DNA from: Ashinkailepas kermadecensis
Lineage: Eukaryota > Arthropoda > Thecostraca > Neolepadidae
DNA length: 64,000 nucleotides
Reading direction: 5' to 3'
Assembly: GCA_034440615.1 (NCBI GenBank)
Contig: JAOTOM010005148.1
Coordinates: 410,001-474,000, forward strand
A program made the translations under genes and the position numbers. The notes beneath the pieces are model-generated. The model was not told the DNA's origin. It saw only the letters and a program-made list of their open reading frames with translations, and searched no databases. Of the stretch, positions 34,376 through 45,577 are shown one piece after another (position 1 is the stretch's first letter; each line of letters starts with the position of its first letter).

Positions 34376-35534
34376 ATCTTGACCGACAACAAAATATTAA
34401 CAGATGGCTACTCTAAGCGTACAAATTCTGCTTAAGGTACACTTTCCAGTTCCTGTGTCTTGCCCTGACTATCGGATAACCATATTTTCTTTAATCTAGG
34501 GGACTGGCATACCTCAGAGTGGGAAACTTACTTTCCGGGTTGGAACTCATCTGGGTGAGTGCCGATTTCTTCCGGAGTACATTTTCATGGACATTATTTT
34601 TTATGCATGGAATCTGTTTACCAGTAACCGACCAGAAAAACCTAAATCAGTACTTACATAATATGCATAAGTAATATCATTCTCATTTTGGGTCAAATCA
34701 AATGCCAAAACATACAAACAAGAAGTGAACAATGGATGGCACCGCCCGGCAGTGACCCGTAATAATCGGCACTGTTTCGTTTCTTATAACTCACAGGAGA
34801 AATGTGTTTTCCTTTCACTGTTGGTCTCAGTACAAGGCTAGCCATATGAAAAACAAACAAAATACTCCACACTTCACCCTCAGCTCAGAGCGCATACCTA
34901 CCTATGCAGCCAATTTCCCACATAATACGAACGCAACTCCGCTACCTGCACATGCCACAGTTGGATGTGATCAAAGCAAAGGATCAGTCAAGGTCTTGTG
35001 TTTACTGTTAACTTGTATGGACACTGTTAACCATGTGTTCAAAGTTGCCAATGGTTATGACGTCATATAAATACAAAATACCTTGCATTGATTGGTTCAC
35101 AGACAGATTTCAGAACAGAAAATGCTAACGCAGCCAATTCTGATCTGTGGCCTCCGGGACTCCAGAGAACATCTCTTAAAACTGTCAAAGTTTCCCACTA
35201 TAGGGTGGGAGGAACAAGGTATTCCAAGACGCGGCTCCAGAGCCAGAGAAAGTGTTCTAAGTGCGCATGCACATTATCCTGCAAGTTGCTGTTGGCACGT
35301 TGTTGTCAGCAATTCCAGTGGTTGAGATTGATGGAGTGTGTGAAGATGTGGTCTGGCTGCTGACTGCTACAAAAGTGATTAGTTTGAGTGGTGACCGTAA
35401 GTGGAATAACCAGTTTTTTTGGGCGTCGTTCTGTGTTTGTTTTTATTGATATCTTTGTTCCCACATTTGTGTTGGAGTACATGTAAAGCTCATCCTATCC
35501 AGTATGAACCCGGAGTGCAAAAATGTTTTCAGAG

Positions 35535-35829
35535 ATAAAATTTTTTTAGTCCTTTTTTCCCCCCCCCTCCCCCAAACCCCCAAATACCCCCCCCCTCCAA
35601 CCGCTTTAAAATTTCTGGGTGAGTGATGCTTGAGTATATGGGGAGCCAACCAGGTGAGAGACCAGGTGAGAGAGCTACTCTCAAACTCTGTAAAAGGGTG
35701 GGGGTGGTTATATTGTTATACCCAAAAACTAAAAAATAAAAAGGCCCACAAGGAGGGAAAAATTCAAAAAAAAAACCAAAAGAAGAGAAGATTAATTGGC
35801 CCAATAAGGGGGAAAAATTTTAAAAAGAA

Positions 35830-35904
<75 letters not shown>

Positions 35905-35935
35905 TATAATTTAAAAAATAAAAAAATTAAAGCAA
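35535..35935. other. Homopolymer-rich low-complexity segment, possibly low-quality assembly
   Basis: Long runs of T, C and A follow one another. They include two A-runs of about 30 bp near 35828-35900, split by GGGATT, and C-runs of 7-8 near 35560-35600. No other part of the window looks like this. It may be genuine or a consensus error. Confidence 0.5.
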
Positions 35936-36988
35936 AGCCTCAACATCGACCCTGGCACTCTGTTCCTGAAGAGAGGTAGCAGGTTGAACCATGATACCCG
36001 AGTGTTGAACCATGGTATCCAAGTGTTGAAAAGGGAGAGGTCCTGCCAACCCTCAAGAAATGCACCTTTATTATGCATATGGTGCACTCACTACGTAAGG
36101 CTTCTCCCGGCGCATACCGTTGAATGGATTCGATCCATAAAACACGGAAATGTACTCCGGTCGAAGTCAGTATACAAACCCTGAAATTAAGTTCAAGTTT
36201 CTCACTCTGCTGGGGCGCGTATCAGAACATCAAAACCATAACAATGCAAGGAATGGGGTCATGAAATAGACGGAAATCGGCCAAGCCTGATTCATATTAA
36301 GGCTAGGGGCAGGACTAAGCCGGTCAAATCAAACCTCACAAAACCTTTTATCATTTACCTCAGTGAACCACTGCAAAGACGATACACGGCAAGGAAGACG
36401 GCAGAACTTCTCTCTATTTCAAGGTTCAATGTCATCGAAACTGGCGCATTTGTTGCATATAAAAAAATAGCTGTCACGAAACTTCCTATGACGTTATCAA
36501 CGATTCTGCAAGAGGTGCAAAGTAGATTTGTTTCTCTTTTTAATTTTTAAGTTAGGCTAGGAAGAAAGGGACAGGGGGCCTGGGACATGGGAAGTGTGAG
36601 GGGACAGGGGGAAGGCCACATGGACGCAGGAGACGGAGGCAGGGAGGCAGGGGACAGAGGACGGGAGTCAGGTCACATGGAGGCAGGGGGCAGCAGGCAG
36701 AGAGATGATGATGATGGTGATGACTGGTGTTTTTGGACGCATCGACCAGGGTAGGTCATTTAGTGCCCATGCAGGCAGGAAGCCAGGGGACCGAGGACAG
36801 GGGACGGAGGAAGGATGCAGGGTACATGGATAAATGTGAAGGGGACAGGGGCAGGGCAAATGGGGTAGTTGTCCCTCATAACAGTCTGTTGTTTTTAATA
36901 AAATCAAATTGTACTCCACACTTCTGGAAGATTGCCAACAATAATTATATTAAATTAGCACACATTTTATTTTTGAAAGGTTCCTCGT

Positions 36989-37180
36989 CTGTGCCGCTGC
37001 CAGGATCTTATTAAGGAAGGGGACGAACCTCAAAAATGTCATGAAAAAAACTCTTTCAGGGCGCGAAGCTCGCCTATGTTTTTAAGATTTGCGTCGGAAA
37101 TTTCATAGAATTTCTTGTTTGACCCGTATACTTTTGATTGCCAGGGGGAGAGCGCCTCCTATCCCATGGCTACGCCTCTG
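36989..37180 (+). mobile_element. Decayed member of the hAT-like MITE family
   Basis: The ends are CTGTGCCGCTGCCAGGATC on the left and CATGGCTACGCCTCTG on the right, with a GGGCGCGAAGCTCGCC-like interior. The flanks do not show a clean duplication. Confidence 0.5.
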
Positions 37181-37306
37181 CTCATTATTTTTCTGGTACC
37201 ACTGGCAACCTATAATTATACATACACCAATAAAACACCACTACCAATGAACTTCTCGCAAATCCATTTAAACTATATTACTTCAGTATTACTTTTCCCG
37301 AGACTA

Positions 37307-37501
37307 CAGACGTAGCTAACGAACGGGAGGCCACCGCCCAATTAGCAACAAAAAAATGCACCAGATCGAACGATTAAGTTTGCTATTTTCACAACGTAAA
37401 AACCATAAATTGTTGGCGCGCCAAGCGCGCCTGAATCGCTCTCTGTTTCATGATGCTTTTTTGGTGGTTCTCCCCTTAATGAATTGCATGCTGCGCCCCT
37501 G
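37307..37501 (+). mobile_element. Decayed member of the hAT-like MITE family
   Basis: Left end CAGACGTAGCTAACGAACGG, right end GCATGCTGCGCCCCTG, with the interior palindrome TTGGCGCGCCAAGCGCGCC. It lies about 125 bp from another member (36989-37180), so the two may be neighbouring insertions. No clean flanking duplication is seen. Confidence 0.45.
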
Positions 37502-37989
37502 CCCCGAACTATGGTGTCACCAACAATCCAGACCCGTCATAGGTGCCTACATACGATTTTGATCAAAGTGAAGATGAACTTAGTCACTGTGATACTATAG
37601 CTCCAAAAGTAATTATATAATTACCTATACTCCAGAAATAAGAGTCCTATGGACCATCTACCACACGTTATAAAAACGGTCAGCTTCTGGTAGTTAAGTG
37701 TCGAATTCCCTGTTACGCAATATACACATGTCCTGTTCTTTTTTATAAACGGCCGGTTTTTTATTTTGCTATATGTGGCACCAGTGTTTAACCAGACCAA
37801 TATCGGTGGCATGTGTTTCAGAAATGCAATTTTTGTTGTTTTATAAGCATCTACTAATGAAAATTAGAACGAAGGTGTAGAACAGAGGGACGGGAAATAA
37901 AGAAAGCAGCATGATCGTGCTAACTATTTATCACTTAAATTAAATATGGCTAGTTGGAAAACTACAATGAATCCTGGCGACGTTTCCGA

Positions 37990-39035
37990 ACCGGTTCCAG
38001 CCCTCCCAGCCTTCAACAGTAGCATCTCAGAACACTACACCTCGTTAGATATCACTTTCGTACTACCACACAGCACAATCATCCCGCCAATCATGCCTTA
38101 TCTAATTGCGCCGTTCGGCGCACCTACAACAGATATAAATATAGCATTGCTCTTCATTTGAAACAGGTCCCTTACACTTGTATTCAAATTTCCGGATGTA
38201 ATCTCCGGCAAAGTCCCCCTCGCTCCCATTTTAGTACTTGAATCACCCCAAGCTTGAGTATCTATTTCGACAAAACAAAACACTACTCTCCCCATCGAAA
38301 CTAAACTCAAATTTTACGAACACAAGATGTCCACCCACAACACACATAGTTCGACACTGACGACTTCCGTACCACCAACGGTACGGAATCCGCCTGTTGT
38401 GGTGAGCCTGATCCTGGCCAAACGAAATTAACACCACAACATTCGGTCTACACGGCAGAGTTAGTGACCATGCTATCTGCCTACAACACATCATTGAACG
38501 CCACATCACCAGGCCCACCATCATCTGCACTAACTAACGCTCCCCCATTGGCGCCCTCACAGCCATACACAACACCACCCATCCCAAACTCTACTTCATT
38601 CGCCTTCTTTACCATGCCAACCATACCATTCGATGCACACCTCCAACTTGCACTGCTCTGGATCACCGGTCATATGAATATCTTCTGGAACGAGAGGGCG
38701 GAGGTATGGCCCGTGAGGAAATCGACACCCCACCCACCCACCGCCTCCTGCAATGCCCCAGGTGACCTGGTTCCTGGCGAACACCCTGTTATAAAAAGAT
38801 TTCCAAGCATACTGGAGTCACAATGCATATCACCTACACTATGTTAAGCACTTCTCCTCCAAATGTCCATCATCACATCAACATATACCCAACAGGTGGT
38901 TCTTGCCCGTTTGCGGCTAGGCCACAACATCTCCACACGCGGCTACTTCATCAATCGAAATCACCCACCTCCATTTTGCCGCGTGTGTGACGTACGCTAT
39001 TCCCGTGAACATTTTTTTTACTTATCTCCTCCATA
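37990..39035 (+). pseudogene. Decayed RT tail/RNase H fragment of the same retrotransposon family
   Basis: Nucleotide similarity to 42195-43205 of the long copy is visible throughout: GAGTATCTATTTCGACAAAA against GAGTATCTCTTTCGGGAAAA, CATTCGGTCTACACGGCAGA against CATTCGGTTTACACAGCAGA, and CTGCTCTGGATCACCGG against CTGCTCTGGATCCCTGG. Its RNase H frame reads HSVYTAELVTML, and the first catalytic motif has changed from YTDGS to DTDDF. Stops and frameshifts break it into short pieces. Both ends are truncated. It is clearly older than the 40.3-44.0 kb copy. Confidence 0.8.
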
Positions 39036-39062
39036 TATAATGTAGAAGGTCGCGCTGTTACC

Positions 39063-39445
39063 GCTTACACTGAGAAAAAGGTGAGAACCTTATTCGTTCT
39101 CAGAGAACATCTATCGTTCTCATTTTCCCTATTCAAATCAGACCACTCAAAATGAGAACTCTGTTCGGGTGAATCAGAGAACACCCGTTCTCACACCGAA
39201 AAACGTTCTCATGTGAGAACCCTTTTTAGGATAACATTGAGAGCGATAAACCTTCTCACTTGAAATCTAAAAATAGAGATCGCACGATGCCGATTTGAAC
39301 CCTCAAAATAGAGCACGTATATTTAAAATGTACTCTTGCGAGAATGGGTTATGGTCTCGGATCGCAACCTCCCTTCTCAGCTGAGAATGAAATAAAGTCT
39401 CAATTTGTATCGAAACGGCTTTTCTGAGAACGACCTTTCTTCTCA
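39063..39445. repeat. Cluster of GAGAAC/GTTCTC hexamers
   Basis: Exact GAGAAC occurs at 39083, 39103, 39154, 39177, 39215 and 39426, and its complement GTTCTC at 39096, 39116, 39187 and 39205, with further one-mismatch variants. The spacing is irregular and the orientation alternates, so this is neither a tandem array nor one hairpin. It could be a decayed transposon end or a cluster of binding sites. Confidence 0.6.
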
Positions 39446-39707
39446 CAAATCCATTCCAAAAAATTCACGCCAGCTCTTTAAATCCGACGCGAATTTCATC
39501 AGTCATCGCCTCTGCTTCCAGTAATTAACCCTCCAAACACAAAACTGCTCCGGGGAAAAACACTTTTATTCAGAACAGCCTTCCAGTCCAGCCACATCCA
39601 ACAGCGCAACTGCCACGGCTGACGTTCAACAGGATTGTCAACAAACAAAGACAAGAACTTAACTTCAGACATAACCAAAGTGTTTGAAGGCATAAAATGG
39701 TTGGAAA

Positions 39708-39918
39708 CCCAACCTATCATAATTAGAATATTGTTTATTATCTTATTCCATTCACTCAAACCTTAAATTTAGTCCACGGATCAATAAATATGGTGGCCAA
39801 AGGCTGCCATTTTATTGATCCCTGGACCACCGTATTTATTGATCCCTGGGCTAAATCTAAGGTTTAGGTGAATGAAATAAAGAAATAAAATAATACACTA
39901 ATTATGTTAGGTTATGTA
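39708..39918. mobile_element. Foldback (long inverted repeat) element, about 210 bp
   Basis: The left arm (about 39708-39797) contains CATAATTAG, CATTCACTCAAACCTTAAA and GGATCAATAAATATGGTGG. The right arm (about 39827-39918) contains CCACCGTATTTATTGATCC, TAAGGTTTAGGTGAATG and CTAATTATG, its near-perfect reverse complement. A spacer of about 30 bp also contains TTTATTGATCCCTGG. The whole can fold into one hairpin. It has no coding capacity; a foldback transposon or palindromic MITE is the likeliest origin. Confidence 0.7.
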
Positions 39919-41232
39919 CCACGAATTTTCCAGGGTCGAAAAACCTCGGTTAGGTTAAATTGTATGTTTGTGTACCAATCAGCTTTCTAGTATTGCAAAA
40001 TAAACTATCACGGGCAGGGTATAGATATACCCAGGGAGATACTTGACCTGGCTATAGGCACTTCCAATATACATATCAAATACAATGCGATCGCTTACCA
40101 TTCAGAGGTCGCTCCATTCCAAACACTGCAGTGCCCAACACTCGGAAAGCAAGCGGCGGACAAAAACGCAATGGCCGCCAGCACGCATTGTCTCTCTCTA
40201 GTTACCGTGGCACGCAGCCTGAAAATGATCGGTGGCGCGCATGCGCAGACTCGTTTCGCCGCGATCGGGATAAACGACCTTCCGCTGAAACCAGTTCCCT
40301 ATTCATATTATGCTTGAACGCTCAGCCCAGCCTAGAGATTATTCATTTCTCCCCCGCTGGAATGTTCGCAAGGCGAAATGGCCATCATTCTCCCAGGAAA
40401 TTGACACCGTCTTCCCTCCTCATTCACACCCCCCAATATCAGCTTTTCTTGACACCATATTACTCGCGGCAGAAAATCATGTCCCCCACACTCGTCGCTC
40501 CCCGGCCGTCATCACGTGCCGTGGTGGAACGACGAGTGTCAACGCGCCGTCGCTCTGCGGCGGCGGGCTGAGCGAAAATTTCGCAAAAATCTCACCACCC
40601 AAAACATGTTAGAAGCCCGCGAGGCTAAAAAAACGTTGTCAGCAGATTATCCTTAGCTCCAAAAAACGCAGCTGGCAACTCTATTCAAACTCATTCAACC
40701 GTTTTACCCCCATCGGCCAGATTTGGACCAAAATTCGCTCTTTCTCAAATGGCAGATCCCCACACCGCGGATTCCCACAACTGACAATTAATCAACGCAG
40801 CATCACAGAACCCTCGGACGTCGCGGAACACTTTGCCACGTATTATGCAGACATCTCCTCAAATACGCAATACTCGCAACAAACCACCGACTTCCTACAA
40901 ACCACTCTCGCCACCTGCAACTTTACCTCGGACAACACGGAACCATATAATGCCCCCTTTACTCTCTATGAACTAAATTTATCCCTCTCCAAAGTAACAA
41001 ACACCGCGGCTGGCCCTGACCAATTGGCATACCCCTTCTTCCAAAATTTATCCGACTCCGGAAAAGACAACCTCCTTTCGGCACTAAACCAACTATGGAC
41101 TGACGGCACCTTCCCCTCTCCTGGTCCACTAGCACTATCATTCCTATCGCTAAACCCCGCAAACCTCGCGACCTTCCCTCTAGCTATCGACCTATCTCTC
41201 TCACTAGTTGTGCCTCTAAACTTTTTGAGCGC

Positions 41233-43383
41233 ATGGTCAATGGACGAATCAGAGTTCACCTTGAAAACAACGAAATTCTCACACCCTTTCAAAGCGGCTT
41301 TCGACCCAGACACAGCACCACTGACAACCTTATTCTATTAGTTGACTCGATTCAGCGCGGTTTCATGAAAAAACATGAAACCGTGGCACTCTTTCTCGAT
41401 TTAAAATCCGCATTCAATAAAGTACACAGCTCGGCACTCCGAATCAAATTACATCGTATTGGCATCCGAGGCAGGATGGCAAAATTTATCACCAACTTTC
41501 TCGCTAATAGAACATTCACTGTCCGCTGCGGCAATATCCATTCTCAGTCCAAAAAGTTAGATCAAGGCGTCCCACAAGGCAGCGTGCTATCCCCCACCCT
41601 CTTTCTTATCATGATTAACGATGCGCTCGCTGACCTCCATCACATAGCCCCCTGTCTAAAATACTCCATTTACGCCGATGATTTGGCCATATGGTGCACG
41701 CACCCATCGGCAGACAATGCAAATCATATAATGCAGCGCGCCATGAATCAAATTGATTCCTGGTGCTCCCTCTGGGGACTGCAAATCTCCCCCACCAAAT
41801 CCGTCACAATGCTTTTCTCCCGGCTCACCACGTACATTCCACCTCTTACACCACTCCGTTACCGCGACCAAATTATCCCTCACCAAACCACCTTCACCTA
41901 TCTTGGCATCGTACTAGACAAAAGTCTTTGTTTCGGCCCCCATATTGCTTATCTAAAACAACGTTGCGCAAAACGTCTAAATCTCCTGCGCTGCATCTCC
42001 GGTCGCGACTGGGGTGCAGACAGGGCCACACTCAACACGATGTATATTACCATGATTCGCTCAATCCTGGAATACAATGCGTTTATCTTCGATAATATAT
42101 CCCCTTCACACATCACAACACTTGAACGCATACAGCATAACGCAATTCGCCTCATCACCGGAGCACACCGCACCACGCCCATCACTAGTCTCCGGGCTGA
42201 GGCCCACCTCCCCAGCTTACAACACCGCAGAATGCTTCAACTAGTCAGATACCACTTTCGCACCACAACACAACACAACCACCCTGCCACCCTCGCACTC
42301 TCTAATCCTCCCGTTCGACGCACATACAATAGGAACAAATACAATATTGCCATACATTTAGACCATGTCCTCACATTCGCACTCAAATTCCCCAACGTAA
42401 TCCCCGACAAATTGCCTCCTCTAATCCCGTTTTGGCACATGAAACACCCCAAACTTGAGTATCTCTTTCGGGAAAACAAAAACCTGCTCACCCCCATCGA
42501 AGTCCAAATTAGATTTTTTGAATATCAAGAGGCCCACCCACAACACACCTTCTTCTACACGGACGGCTCACGTACCAGCAATGGTACGGGAGCCGCTTGG
42601 TGCGGTGGGCCCGACACTGGTCAAACCAAATTAACACTTCACCATTCGGTTTACACAGCAGAACTAGTCGCCATACTCACTTGCCTACAACACATCATTG
42701 CGCAACGCATTACTACCCCTACTACAATATGCACTGACTCACGATCCTCCGTGGACGCCCTCGCCTCAATACACAACACCACACACCCCACGCTCCATGC
42801 CATCCGACACCTCTACAATGCCAACCACGCACACCTTCCACTCACACTGCTCTGGATCCCTGGACATAGGGGCATCCCGGGAAATGAGCGGGTTGATGGT
42901 CTCGCCCGCGCGGCGATCGACCTCCCCGATAACCACGGAGCCCCAGTACCCCCCGGAGATCTTTTATCCCTCACAAATAATCTGTTCAGAAAGTATATTC
43001 AGGCCTGCTGGTCACACAACACCACACACCTACACACCATCAAGCCCACACTCTCCAGCTGGCCCTCCTCCAACCAGCACACCCGTCTGAACGAGGTGGT
43101 ACTCACCAGACTTCGCCTGGGCCACACCGATCTGACACACAATTTTCTTTTTCATAGACCTCTCCGCCTTCCACTTTGTAACACATGTCACGTTCGCCTT
43201 ACTGTCACTCATATCTTACTTGACTGTCCAACATATGCTCTTCACCGTCGCTATATCATGCAATATGTCGCCAAGATCCACTCACAACTTTCGCTTCAAG
43301 CTCTCCTCGGGAATGACCACCCAGAACTACTTGATTTACTCTTTCGCTTCCTCCAGGACACCAAACTCTCCGAACTGATATAA
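41233..43383 (+). CDS. Reverse transcriptase-RNase H part of a non-LTR retrotransposon ORF2
   Basis: The product copies element RNA into DNA at the target site. The 716-aa open frame has RT motifs VALFLDLKSAF (D56), GVPQGSVLSPTLF (about 112-124) and YADD (147-150). The RNase H domain has FYTDGS (D444), AELVAI (E477), CTDSRS (D502) and ERVDGLA (D555), so its four acidic residues are intact. The C-terminus has a Cx2Cx7Hx4C knuckle (CNTCHVRLTVTHILLDC). The Met at 41233 is internal: homologous sequence (SYRPISLTSCASKLFERM) continues upstream in the same frame to a TGA at 41101-41103, and the part before that lies in another frame. The gene is therefore a broken ORF2 whose catalytic half is open, possibly from a recently active copy. 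Confidence 0.88.
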   Translation: MVNGRIRVHLENNEILTPFQSGFRPRHSTTDNLILLVDSIQRGFMKKHETVALFLDLKSAFNKVHSSALRIKLHRIGIRGRMAKFITNFLANRTFTVRCGNIHSQSKKLDQGVPQGSVLSPTLFLIMINDALADLHHIAPCLKYSIYADDLAIWCTHPSADNANHIMQRAMNQIDSWCSLWGLQISPTKSVTMLFSRLTTYIPPLTPLRYRDQIIPHQTTFTYLGIVLDKSLCFGPHIAYLKQRCAKRLNLLRCISGRDWGADRATLNTMYITMIRSILEYNAFIFDNISPSHITTLERIQHNAIRLITGAHRTTPITSLRAEAHLPSLQHRRMLQLVRYHFRTTTQHNHPATLALSNPPVRRTYNRNKYNIAIHLDHVLTFALKFPNVIPDKLPPLIPFWHMKHPKLEYLFRENKNLLTPIEVQIRFFEYQEAHPQHTFFYTDGSRTSNGTGAAWCGGPDTGQTKLTLHHSVYTAELVAILTCLQHIIAQRITTPTTICTDSRSSVDALASIHNTTHPTLHAIRHLYNANHAHLPLTLLWIPGHRGIPGNERVDGLARAAIDLPDNHGAPVPPGDLLSLTNNLFRKYIQACWSHNTTHLHTIKPTLSSWPSSNQHTRLNEVVLTRLRLGHTDLTHNFLFHRPLRLPLCNTCHVRLTVTHILLDCPTYALHRRYIMQYVAKIHSQLSLQALLGNDHPELLDLLFRFLQDTKLSELI

Positions 43384-44040
43384 AGCCTCCGTCGCATTTT
43401 CCTTTTCCAAGCTAGCCTGATAAAAGATATACGACACGCGCCACACTCCGTACTGGCTGTATGACTCCGCTCCACATCTCTTCTTCTCCGTCGTCGCAAA
43501 ACACGTCCATATAGGTTATCTCACACTAGGTAGACAGGATCCGATCCAATTTGGCTACTACGGACGGACTTCCTTTTAAATTGCGCTTGGTTTTTTACCC
43601 TCGGGTTTTCCAAGCAGCCTGGTTTTCCCCTTTTTAGGGGTTTCCAGGCTTTAACTTAAACCATACACTTACACACACAAGGTCGGGCCCGACGCCCACG
43701 ACTCGCCCTGGGCGTCGGGCCTCCGCTTCGATTTTCAGGTCGCAGGTGGGCAGTGGAGCCTCTCCGGAGGTTACGATGCTGCCCACCCTCCAAATGTCCT
43801 TCCATTGTCATGAGTGTCTGTATGTATGTATATGTACCTGTATGACATGCGTGTTTCGTCTCTACGCCATATTTCTTGTTTCACGGCGTCTCTCCTTTCT
43901 TGACTAGTTGGTATAACCGGATGTCACATAAGCCGGATTAACGTAACTCCTTCTTTAACGTAGCAATCTCTAGCAGATGGCACTTTGCCTCAGCTAAAGA
44001 TTTAGGGAAAAAAAAAAAAAAAAGAAGAAAAAAAAAGAAG
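43384..44040 (+). other. 3' UTR and A-rich tail of the RNase H-bearing retrotransposon
   Basis: This non-coding segment runs from the stop at 43381-43383 to an A-rich tail (about 44007-44040). It is shared with the fragment at 44390-44930: ACGTAACTC, the CCACCCTCCAAATGT block and GGCACTTTGCC near the end are common to both. This defines the 3' UTR of the family. Confidence 0.7.
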
Positions 44041-44103
44041 AATCATCTGACACCAACAAAGATTCTCGAAATATCCTTTGAAAACTGAGACTTTCTACAT
44101 GAC

Positions 44104-44364
44104 TCAAGAGAGTATGACGATGAAGTGCTCTATCATGAAACTGCATTTGAGTCTCAAACTAGCGTTCCTTCTCCATTGATCATAAACTCTGGTTTCTTGC
44201 GAGGACTTTTCGCATATATTCTCAAACTGTTTTTTCAGTGTACTTCGAGAAACATCATATTCCACTGTCATTACACACACTTCTTGGAGATCAGCACCCG
44301 GAGTACCTCGAGCTACTTCTTGAGTTTTTTTTTTGGTCCGTTGCACAAAACTAGAACAATTCAT
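44104..44364 (-). pseudogene. Possible fragment of a pogo/Tigger-like transposase N-terminus
   Basis: The 86-codon minus-strand frame includes KKKTQEVARGTPGADLQEVC and then YDVSRSTLKKQF. The order Lys-Lys-Thr, Arg-Gly-Thr, then YxVxRSTLkk is what I expect of the first helix-turn-helix of Tigger/pogo-type transposases and Psq-like domains. Only about 40 residues look similar, and no catalytic DDE part follows. It lies between two retrotransposon 3' ends. The call is tentative. Confidence 0.3.
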
Positions 44365-44389
44365 TTCAAGTCAATCGCTATCATCATCT

Positions 44390-44930
44390 CCGACGCTCTC
44401 GCATGCCACACACGCACATACAGGTTGTCTCCCAGTAGGTAGGCAGGAGCCGATCCAATTTTGCAAAAAAACGGACGTTGCCCATTAATTTGCGCTTAAT
44501 TTTTTACCTTCGGGTTTTTGAAGCAGCTTGGTTGTTTTCCCTTCAGTTTTTTCCACGCGTTAACTTAAACATTCACCTACACATCAAGTTTGGACTCGGA
44601 CGCCGGCGGCTCGACCTGGGGGCCGGGCCTCTTCTTCGTTTTCAGGTCGCGGGTGGTCAGTAGAGCGTGTCCGGAGGTTGTGAATTGGCCACCCTCCAAA
44701 TGTGCTCTCGCGTGTCATGTATGTCTGTGTGTATTTATGTTTGTATGTCATTTGTATTCCCGCACCCTACGCCAATTTCTTTGTTTGCCGACATCTCTCA
44801 CTTTTCCGCTTGCTTGCCCGATACCGGATGCCACATCAGCCGGTTTAACGTAACTCATTTTTAACCGAGCTCATCTCTACCAGAGGGCACTTTGCCGCTG
44901 CTAAAAAAATAAAAAAGAGAAGGAAAATTG
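44390..44930 (+). mobile_element. Second, 5'-truncated copy of the same retrotransposon 3' end
   Basis: The segment aligns by eye with 43480-44010 over its whole length: GTAGGTAGGCAGGAGCCGATC against CTAGGTAGACAGGATCCGATC, TTTTACCTTCGGG against TTTTACCCTCGGG, CCACCCTCCAAATGT in both, and GAGGGCACTTTGCC against GATGGCACTTTGCC. It ends in an A-rich tail (about 44904-44930). It contains no coding sequence. Short 3'-end copies are typical of aborted target-primed reverse transcription. Confidence 0.75.
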
Positions 44931-45436
44931 GTGCAATTCTTATTGGTACAGTTCTTAAACACAGAGCGTCAATTGAGAGTTGGTGCAGCCTTAACATTTT
45001 CATTAAAAAAAAAGTTTCCTTTAGCCTACCAATTACCTAACTTAGCTATAAATCGAGCAAGGAGAACCTACTGCATGCTTTTAAATGTTCCTCCACTGTA
45101 CGTTTCTGGGAGCTGTCACAGTCTTGTTCTATCTTCATTTCGTTGTATTATTGATCCACATGCTGCCGCCTGTAAAGTTTCACGAGTTACTGGTGTCGTT
45201 TCACAACTGGACCATGGGATGTCTTCGTGCATATGTCGGCTTCTTGCCAAATTCCATGCGTGGATGGATTTAATTCACTGACGTGTTCTTTTCTTATGCA
45301 ATGGAGAAGGACGTATTCGAGACAAACCGCTTCTCTGTGGGCTATTCGTCTTCTTGTATGCGTCCGCCGGATCATAGGTGTGGGCTTCGAAGAAAAAATA
45401 TTCGGATGGCACCATACATGAAGCGAATGGGCGCGA

Positions 45437-45577
45437 CCCAATGGTTTGAGGGCATGCCGCGTAGCGTCCCATGTTAAAAGTTGAAATTATTGGGTGTGTG
45501 AGGAGGGAGTGGGGGGGGTCACATTGGGGATGGAGAGGGCAAGTGCCCTCCCAAAAACATATAAAGCTACACCCGTT
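45437..45577 (+). repeat. Dispersed repeat, copy 2
   Basis: It shares CAATGGTTTG, TCCCATGTT and the exact 17-mer AAGTTGAAATTATTGGG (45478-45494) with the reverse complement of copy 1. It ends ATATAAAGCTACACCCG, comparable to GTATGTAAAGCAACACCAC in copy 1. Confidence 0.55.

Larger units (their letters stand above)
40296..44040 (+). mobile_element. RNase H-bearing I/Jockey-group non-LTR retrotransposon, 5'-truncated
   Basis: The segment runs from the C-terminal part of an endonuclease-like region (PRDYSFLPRWNVRKAKW, then VPWWNDECQRAVALRRR) through a reverse transcriptase, an RNase H domain and a CCHC-like end, then a 3' UTR of about 650 bp ending in an A-rich tail (about 44007-44040). At least three frame changes lie upstream of the long frame: around 40500-40520, at an A7 run near 40625, and at about 41100-41125. 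The endonuclease N-terminus and any ORF1 are missing. RNase H after the RT suggests an I-like clade, but only a phylogeny could fix the name. Confidence 0.85.
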
